DNA of 19,130 nucleotides from Micrococcales bacterium UBA7469 (GTDB taxonomy: Bacteria; Actinomycetota; Actinomycetes; Actinomycetales; Microbacteriaceae). Both the position numbers and the translations under genes were made by a program. The DNA lies in NCBI GenBank assembly GCA_002479805.1, contig DLPB01000019.1, forward strand, positions 2,152 to 21,281, read 5' to 3'. The notes under the pieces are model-generated. The model saw only the letters and a program-made list of their open reading frames with translations, ran no database searches and was not told where the DNA came from. Position 1 is the first letter of the stretch. Every line of letters starts with the position of its first letter. Positions 14,329-19,130 of this stretch are shown one piece after another.

Positions 14329-16130
14329 ACCAGCGAGTCCTTCCAGGCCTTGTAGAGCTTGGCAAACTTGCCGGTTCCCGAAGCTAGCTGCTGTGGCGAA
14401 CCGTCCTCGATGACCTCGCCGTGCTCCATCACCAGGACCCGATCGGCGATCGAGACAGTCGAGAGTCGGTGAGCAATGATTATCGCGGTTCTATCTGCCA
14501 AGAGGGTCTTCAACCCCTGCTGCACCATTCGCTCTGATGGGATATCCAGCGAGCTGGTCGCTTCGTCCAAAATCAGCACAGCGGGATTAGCCAAGAAAGC
14601 CCTGGCAAATGAAATTAGCTGCCTCTGTCCAGCACTAACGCGGCCACCGCGCTTATTCACATCGGTATCATAGCCATCGGGGAGTGACCGAATAAATTCA
14701 TCAGCTCCAACTGCCTTGGCGGCTGCAACCACCTCATCAAAACTCGCCCCCGGGCGACCAAGCAGAATGTTGTCCGCAACCGAGCCAGAGAAAAGATAGG
14801 CCTCCTGGGTCACCATCACGACTTCGCGCCGTAGGTCCGTGTTCGCGACCTCTCTGAGATCAACCCCATCAAGCTCAACCTGTCCAGCACTTGGGTCATA
14901 GAACCGGGAGATGAGTTTTGCGAGCGTCGACTTGCCCGCACCGGTGGTACCAACCAGTGCAATCGTCTGTCCCGCGGGAATATCAAGGTCAAGCTTTTTC
15001 AGAACCACTGGTCCGGTGTTGTATTGGAATTCAACTCCGCGGAAGCTAATCGCTCCGTTTGCACGATCGAGTGGCTTTGGTTCTTGTGGTTCGGGAACCG
15101 TAGGTTCCTCTTCCAGCACACCCGAGATCTTCTCCAGCGCGCTAGATGCCGATTGGTAAGAGTTGTAGAAGATGGCAATATCTTCCATCGGGTCAAAGAA
15201 CCGCTTGGCATACAAAATAGCTGCGGTTAGAACACCGATACCCAAATCACCATCGATCACGCGCAGGCCACCAACCAAGAGCACCGCGGCAACGGTGATG
15301 TTTCCAATCAGGATCAGACCTGGGTCATAGATACCGAAAAGCTGAATCAGGCGCGCGTTATAGCCCCGGTAATCCTCGACCAGGCCACCAAAGTGCGCTT
15401 CATTGCGCTTTTCCTTGCGGAAAGCCTTAACTGCACGAATTCCAGTCATGGTTTCGACGAAGTACTGAATCAACTTTGCAGATGCAACGCGCTGTTTGCG
15501 ATAACCGAGGTTGGTTTGCACTTGGAACCACCTGGTCAAGATGCCAAGCGGTAGCAACGACACCAGTAGCACCAAGAAGGAGATTGGGTCGAGCAGCAGA
15601 AGTGCGATTGCGGTGAAGAGCATGAATAAAAGCCCGACTACCAGCTGCCCCATGCCGCCTGCCAAGAGCTCCTTGATGGATTCCAGGTCTGAGGTTTGAC
15701 GAGCGATAACTCGGCCTGCGGTGTAGCGCTCGTGAAATTCGATCGAAAGCTTTTGGGTGTGAACAAACATGCGGTTACGCAGTTCAAACAGCATCTTCTG
15801 CGAGACCTTGGCCGTAATCATCAAGAAGTAATAGACCAAGACAGCAGAGAGCAAAGCCGCGGAAAGGTAGCCAAGAACCACCCACCATAGCGATCCGGTT
15901 CGCCCCTCAATCGCTTGCGGCAGAGCCCAGTCGATACCCAGTGCAATCAGGGCCGGTCCAGCCACTCGCATCGAGGTGGAGAACAAAACCAAAATCGCAG
16001 CCAGGCCGAGCCTTCGATTCATAGGACTGAGCATGGAGAACAAGAGTTTCCGAGAGCGAGCTCGGATATAGCGAGATTCCTCTTTGGAGAGTTCTGTCTG
16101 CTCCTCATTGTTGGTGCCCTTTAGGTTCAT
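14325..16130 (-). CDS. ABC exporter half-transporter, catalytic-site partner of a heterodimer
   Basis: This 601-residue protein has an N-terminal cytosolic stretch, a six-helix membrane domain (about 40-330) and a C-terminal ATPase domain. Walker A GTTGAGKS is at 394-401 (K400), the Q-loop reads VTQEAYLF, Walker B ILDEATSS has catalytic E523, and the H-loop is IIAHRLSTV. The signature is VSAGQ (498-502) instead of LSGGQ. Its Walker motifs with the partner's LSGGQ would form the working ATP site, while its own altered signature would face the partner's altered Walker B. The ATG overlaps the upstream gene's stop (ATGA), so the two are co-translated. The layout matches bacterial heterodimeric multidrug or lipid exporters such as TM287/288 and the Rv1272c-Rv1273c pair. 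The substrate is unknown. Confidence 0.93.
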   Translation of the reverse strand: MNLKGTNNEEQTELSKEESRYIRARSRKLLFSMLSPMNRRLGLAAILVLFSTSMRVAGPALIALGIDWALPQAIEGRTGSLWWVVLGYLSAALLSAVLVYYFLMITAKVSQKMLFELRNRMFVHTQKLSIEFHERYTAGRVIARQTSDLESIKELLAGGMGQLVVGLLFMLFTAIALLLLDPISFLVLLVSLLPLGILTRWFQVQTNLGYRKQRVASAKLIQYFVETMTGIRAVKAFRKEKRNEAHFGGLVEDYRGYNARLIQLFGIYDPGLILIGNITVAAVLLVGGLRVIDGDLGIGVLTAAILYAKRFFDPMEDIAIFYNSYQSASSALEKISGVLEEEPTVPEPQEPKPLDRANGAISFRGVEFQYNTGPVVLKKLDLDIPAGQTIALVGTTGAGKSTLAKLISRFYDPSAGQVELDGVDLREVANTDLRREVVMVTQEAYLFSGSVADNILLGRPGASFDEVVAAAKAVGADEFIRSLPDGYDTDVNKRGGRVSAGQRQLISFARAFLANPAVLILDEATSSLDIPSERMVQQGLKTLLADRTAIIIAHRLSTVSIADRVLVMEHGEVIEDGSPQQLASGTGKFAKLYKAWKDSLV

Positions 16131-17902
16131 AGGTTCACCTCCCGCTCTTTAGCTTCTTGTTCTAGAGATGAGATCACATACCGATAGTGCTCACTGGATT
16201 TCAAGAGTTCTTGATGCGTGCCAAAGGCCGTAATTCGACCCGCTTCCAAAAGTGCGACTTTGTCTGCAAGCATCACGGTCGATGGTCGATGCGCAACGAT
16301 TAGTGCGGTGGTTGTGGTCAATACATGCCTCAGGGCATCCTCAACCATCGCCTCGGTGTCCACATCCAGCGCAGACAGCGGGTCATCCAAAATCAAGACT
16401 CGTGGCTTGGCGGCAACTGCTCTTGCAAGCGCAATGCGCTGGCGCTGACCACCGGAAAGACTTAAGCCCTCCTCACCCAAGGTGGTATCAAGACCGTTGG
16501 GCAGATCATAAACAAACTGGGCTTGTGCAATCTCGATGGCCTGCTTGAGATCTGCTTCGCTGGCGTCCGGGCGCCCGAGCAGGATGTTGTCTCGAATCGG
16601 CAGTGAAAAAAGCGTTGCATCCTCAAAGGCCATCGCGAGATGTTGCCTGAGCTCAGCCCTTGAAAGATCACGAATATCGGTGCCATCAAGCAGGATTTGA
16701 CCTGAGGTAACCTCATGCAACCTGGTAGTTAGAGCAGTCAAAGTTGTCTTGCCTGAACCAGTAATCCCAATTAGCGCAACTGACTCCCCAGGCAACAGCG
16801 TCAGGTCAATGCCATTAAGCAGATCTGGCTTATCGCCGGGTGTGTCGGGGTATCGGAAGTGGACATCGCGAAACTCCAATAGGCCCATCGGCTCGGCAAT
16901 GGTCTTTGGGTTTTGTGGGTCGGAAATTTGAATCGGTTCATCCATGACCTCAAAAAAGCGCTGGGTTGCGCTTTTCGCCTCGAGAGTCATAGAAAGCAGA
17001 AAGCCTAGCGATTCGGTTGGCCAGCGAAGCGCGATGGTGGTTGCAAAAAAAGCAACCAGCCCTCCCATCGTCAAATCTCCCTGCGATACCAAATACACAC
17101 CTGCAAGCATGGATAAACCAACTGCAATCTCAGGCAGCATGATCAGGTACCGCCAAAGGTTCGCTACCGCCTTGGCTTTGGTGATCTCGGTTTGCTTGAG
17201 CTCAAATGCCTGCTCGGAAAATTGCTTGGCGGCAAAGGGTCCACGTCCAAAGGCCTTCAAGACCCTGACGCCGTGAACTGACTCCTCGACTCGCGTGGCC
17301 AGGTCTCCAGACTGATCCTGAGACTTACGAGCAATCTCGCCGTATTCCTTTTCAAACTTGAAACCGATTATCCAAATTGGAATCGAAACCAAGAAGAAGA
17401 TCAGACCCAACCAAATCGAATAGCTGAACAGGATTAGCATGCCCACCACCAAAGTGAGGAAGTTGGCAATAAAAAGCACCAAACCAAAACTCAGCCACCT
17501 TCTAATCAGGCTGAGGTCAGAAACGGCTCTGGAAAGTAGCTGCCCCGAGGGCCAGCGATCATGAAATGCAACAGGCAAATCCTGCAATTTGGCATAGAGG
17601 GCATTTCTCATGCCGGCCTCGACGTGGGTGCCAGGGGTAAGAACAAGCCAGCGGCGCAACAACACAAAAATCGCCTCGGCAACACCCATCAAAAGGATTA
17701 GTCCAACGGCTGGGAACAGAGCCTCATAACCGCCCGCGACCAGGGAGTTGACCAGGTTTTGCAAGAACTGCGGAATTGCTAAAGCGAACATATGGGCGGC
17801 AATGGCCGCCAAAATACCGAAGCTGATGCGGGGAAGCGCTTTTTTTGCGTATGGCACCAATCGCCAAAGGGTCTTGGCCGTGCTTAGCTGAGGTTCAGGC
17901 AA
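16127..17902 (-). CDS. ABC exporter half-transporter, degenerate-site partner of a heterodimer
   Basis: This 591-residue protein has a six-helix membrane domain (about 25-310) and an ATPase domain with Walker A GITGSGKT (379-386, K385), a canonical signature LSGGQ (482-486) and H-loop VAHRPSTV. The catalytic glutamate after Walker B is replaced by aspartate (LDDP, D506-D507), and the Q-loop glutamine is replaced by glutamate (AFEDATLF, E427). It would supply the weak or non-hydrolysing ATP site in a heterodimer with the protein encoded at 14325-16130, to which it is coupled by a 4-base overlap. The start is TTG at 17900-17902, with GGAG about 9 bases upstream; no in-frame ATG offers a better N-terminus. 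Confidence 0.92.
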   Translation of the reverse strand: MPEPQLSTAKTLWRLVPYAKKALPRISFGILAAIAAHMFALAIPQFLQNLVNSLVAGGYEALFPAVGLILLMGVAEAIFVLLRRWLVLTPGTHVEAGMRNALYAKLQDLPVAFHDRWPSGQLLSRAVSDLSLIRRWLSFGLVLFIANFLTLVVGMLILFSYSIWLGLIFFLVSIPIWIIGFKFEKEYGEIARKSQDQSGDLATRVEESVHGVRVLKAFGRGPFAAKQFSEQAFELKQTEITKAKAVANLWRYLIMLPEIAVGLSMLAGVYLVSQGDLTMGGLVAFFATTIALRWPTESLGFLLSMTLEAKSATQRFFEVMDEPIQISDPQNPKTIAEPMGLLEFRDVHFRYPDTPGDKPDLLNGIDLTLLPGESVALIGITGSGKTTLTALTTRLHEVTSGQILLDGTDIRDLSRAELRQHLAMAFEDATLFSLPIRDNILLGRPDASEADLKQAIEIAQAQFVYDLPNGLDTTLGEEGLSLSGGQRQRIALARAVAAKPRVLILDDPLSALDVDTEAMVEDALRHVLTTTTALIVAHRPSTVMLADKVALLEAGRITAFGTHQELLKSSEHYRYVISSLEQEAKEREVNL

Positions 17903-18006
17903 TTTATCTTTCTCCGCCGCCCTGCGGGCAGCCCTTCAGAATACCAGTAACAATCCGTCACACTTGGGCACTATTCCCCGCTGGCTTGTTTCAATCGTCG
18001 AGCCAG

Positions 18007-18013
18007 AAAGGAG
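18007..18013 (+). promoter_or_regulatory. Ribosome-binding site AAAGGAG that fixes the carbonic anhydrase start
   Basis: A strong Shine-Dalgarno lies four bases before ATG 18018. It decides against the upstream in-frame ATG at 17964, which would add 18 residues not expected for the family. Confidence 0.85.
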
Positions 18014-18017
18014 TGAC

Positions 18018-18506
18018 ATGTCAGTCACCGATCAGTATCTAGAAAACAACAAGAAATACGCAGCCAGCTTCCAGGGCCCACTTCCTCTGCCACCAAGCAA
18101 GCAGGTGGCTGTGGTTGCTTGCATGGATGCTCGCCTGAACGTTTATGGAGCACTGGGACTAAACGAGGGTGAGGCTCACGTCATCCGCAATGCCGGTGGT
18201 GTCATCACCGAGGATGAAATTCGCTCGCTGGCCATTTCGCAGCGCCTACTTGGCACCAAGGAAATCATTCTGATTCACCACACCGATTGCGGCATGCTCA
18301 CCTTCACCGATGATGCTTTCAAGGCCTCAATTCAGGAGGAGGTCGGGCAGAAGCCAGCTTGGGCAGCAGAGGCATTCAGCGACTTGGATGAAGATGTAAA
18401 ACAGTCGATCGCTCGCATCAAGAACAGCCCGTTCGTCCCCAAGAAGGACTCAATCCGCGGCTTCGTCTTCGACGTGGCGACCGGATTGCTCAACGAGGTT
18501 AAGTAG
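18018..18506 (+). CDS. canA: Beta-carbonic anhydrase (Rv1284-like)
   Basis: This small zinc enzyme interconverts CO2 and bicarbonate, giving bicarbonate for carboxylation reactions and purine synthesis. The 162 residues match, almost end to end, the short mycobacterial beta-carbonic anhydrase Rv1284 as I remember it. Zinc ligands are C35 (in VACMDAR), H88 and C91 (in HHTDCGM), and the D37-R39 dyad that controls zinc access is present. The family segments HVIRNAGG, RSLAISQRLLGT and the C-terminal RGFVFDVATG are clear. The start ATG 18018 is supported by a strong AAAGGAG. The stop abuts the purH stop on the other strand with no base between. The gene diverges from the ABC exporter pair across a 115-base gap in which I see no further gene. 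Confidence 0.94.
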   Translation: MSVTDQYLENNKKYAASFQGPLPLPPSKQVAVVACMDARLNVYGALGLNEGEAHVIRNAGGVITEDEIRSLAISQRLLGTKEIILIHHTDCGMLTFTDDAFKASIQEEVGQKPAWAAEAFSDLDEDVKQSIARIKNSPFVPKKDSIRGFVFDVATGLLNEVK

Positions 18507-19130
18507 TTAGTGGAAGAAGTGGCGCTCCGCGGTGAAGTACATGGTTACTCCAGCCTTCTGGGCTGCAGCAATCACCTCTTCATCGCGGACGCTGCCTCCG
18601 GGCTGAACCACCGCTTTGACTCCAGCGGCAAGCAATACCTCTAGGCCATCGGCAAATGGGAAGAATGCATCCGAGGCAGCGACGCTGCCAACAGTTCGCT
18701 CCCCTGCTCGCGAAACTGCCAGACGGCAAGAGTCAACTCGGTTGACCTGTCCCATCCCAATTCCCACCGCGGCCAAGTCCTTGGCCAACAGGATTGCGTT
18801 GGACTTCACACCGCGACAGGCGCGCCAAGCGAATTCCAAATCCAACATGGTCTCTTGGTCGGCTGGAGATCCAGAAACCAAAGTCCAATTCTTTGAATCT
18901 AAGTTTTCAAAACCATCAGAGTCCTGAACTAAGACTCCGCCAGAGATCTGGCGCATTTCAACCGCGGGACGGAAATAGCCAGCGTCAAGTTTGAGAATCC
19001 TCAGGTTCTTCTTCTGCTTCAAAATCTCTAGTGCTTCAGGTTCGTAATCTGGCGCCGCAATCACCTCAGTAAAGATCTCAGCCACCTGCCTCGCCATCTG
19101 CCCAGTCACCTTTCGGTTTGCGGCAATCAC
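18507..19130 (-). CDS. purH: Bifunctional AICAR transformylase / IMP cyclohydrolase, C-terminal part (cut by right edge)
   Basis: PurH carries out the last two steps of IMP synthesis: formyl transfer from 10-formyl-THF to AICAR, then ring closure. Only the C-terminal 207 residues, from the transformylase domain, lie in the window; the gene continues past 19130, so the GTG at the edge is an internal codon. Diagnostic segments are LEFAWRACRGVKSNAI, GMGQVNRVDSCRLA, VAASDAFFPFADGLE, VVQPGGSVRDEEVI and the C-terminal ERHFFH (usually RHFRH in this family). The enzyme consumes the 10-formyl-THF made by FolD and drained by PurU elsewhere in the window. The TAA stop touches the carbonic anhydrase stop. 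Confidence 0.95.
   Translation of the reverse strand: MIAANRKVTGQMARQVAEIFTEVIAAPDYEPEALEILKQKKNLRILKLDAGYFRPAVEMRQISGGVLVQDSDGFENLDSKNWTLVSGSPADQETMLDLEFAWRACRGVKSNAILLAKDLAAVGIGMGQVNRVDSCRLAVSRAGERTVGSVAASDAFFPFADGLEVLLAAGVKAVVQPGGSVRDEEVIAAAQKAGVTMYFTAERHFFH

Noticed and set aside
17964..18017. Upstream in-frame ATG start for the carbonic anhydrase
   Set aside because: The strong AAAGGAG before ATG 18018 and the expected N-terminus of Rv1284-like proteins favour the later start.
18507..18530. Altered PurH C-terminus (RHFFH instead of the common RHFRH) as a sign of a broken gene
   Set aside because: The frame is intact up to a normal stop and all other motifs in view are conserved; a single substitution is ordinary variation.

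Overview
The window reads as a densely packed stretch of chromosome from a small-genome actinobacterium. A freshwater Microbacteriaceae of the Luna type (Rhodoluna/Aquiluna-like) is my best guess, from moderate base composition, an Rv1284-like beta-carbonic anhydrase, a eukaryote-type 405-residue isocitrate dehydrogenase, frequent GTG/TTG starts and apparently leaderless promoters. This assignment is inference; no rRNA or other definitive marker is present. There is no tRNA, rRNA, CRISPR array, insertion sequence or phage gene that I can see. No gene-free stretch reaches 300 bases; the longest gaps are about 115-120 bases (576-692 and 17903-18017).

Layout. Positions 1-575 (minus) hold the N-terminal part of a DrrA-like ABC ATPase cut by the window edge. 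Positions 693-6328 (plus) form a tightly coupled five-gene run: a gamma-type N6-adenine DNA methyltransferase, a homodimer-type ABC exporter, kynureninase (kynU), a patatin-like serine hydrolase and tryptophan 2,3-dioxygenase (kynA). Four of these five genes overlap a neighbour by 1-8 bases. The run contains the first and third steps of tryptophan-to-anthranilate breakdown but no recognisable kynurenine formamidase; the patatin-like hydrolase sits in its place. Positions 6319-9354 are a one-carbon block: glyA-folD (minus) diverging from purU (plus). These set serine-to-glycine flux, 5,10-methylene-/10-formyl-THF interconversion and release of formate from 10-formyl-THF. The C-terminal part of purH, a 10-formyl-THF consumer, appears at the right edge (18507-19130, minus).

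Positions 9341-11554 (minus) encode a large secreted, membrane-tethered surface protein: signal peptide, glycine-rich domain, three Ig-like modules each with a cysteine pair, a Pro/Glu-rich stalk and a C-terminal membrane helix. A strong intrinsic terminator (11562-11589) separates it from icd (11620-12837, minus). Divergent from icd is a lipoprotein alpha-amylase (12910-14328, plus). Positions 14325-17902 (minus) encode two coupled ABC half-exporters whose ATP-site motifs are asymmetric in the pattern of a heterodimeric exporter. Positions 18018-18506 (plus) encode the carbonic anhydrase.

Two genome-scale habits stand out. Convergent genes run into each other: their 3' ends overlap by 4-14 bases or abut, with no terminator between them. 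Several first genes have a TANNNT box exactly 6-7 bases before the start codon and no Shine-Dalgarno sequence, which is the signature of leaderless transcription. Internal and other genes (icd, carbonic anhydrase) carry clear ribosome-binding sites.
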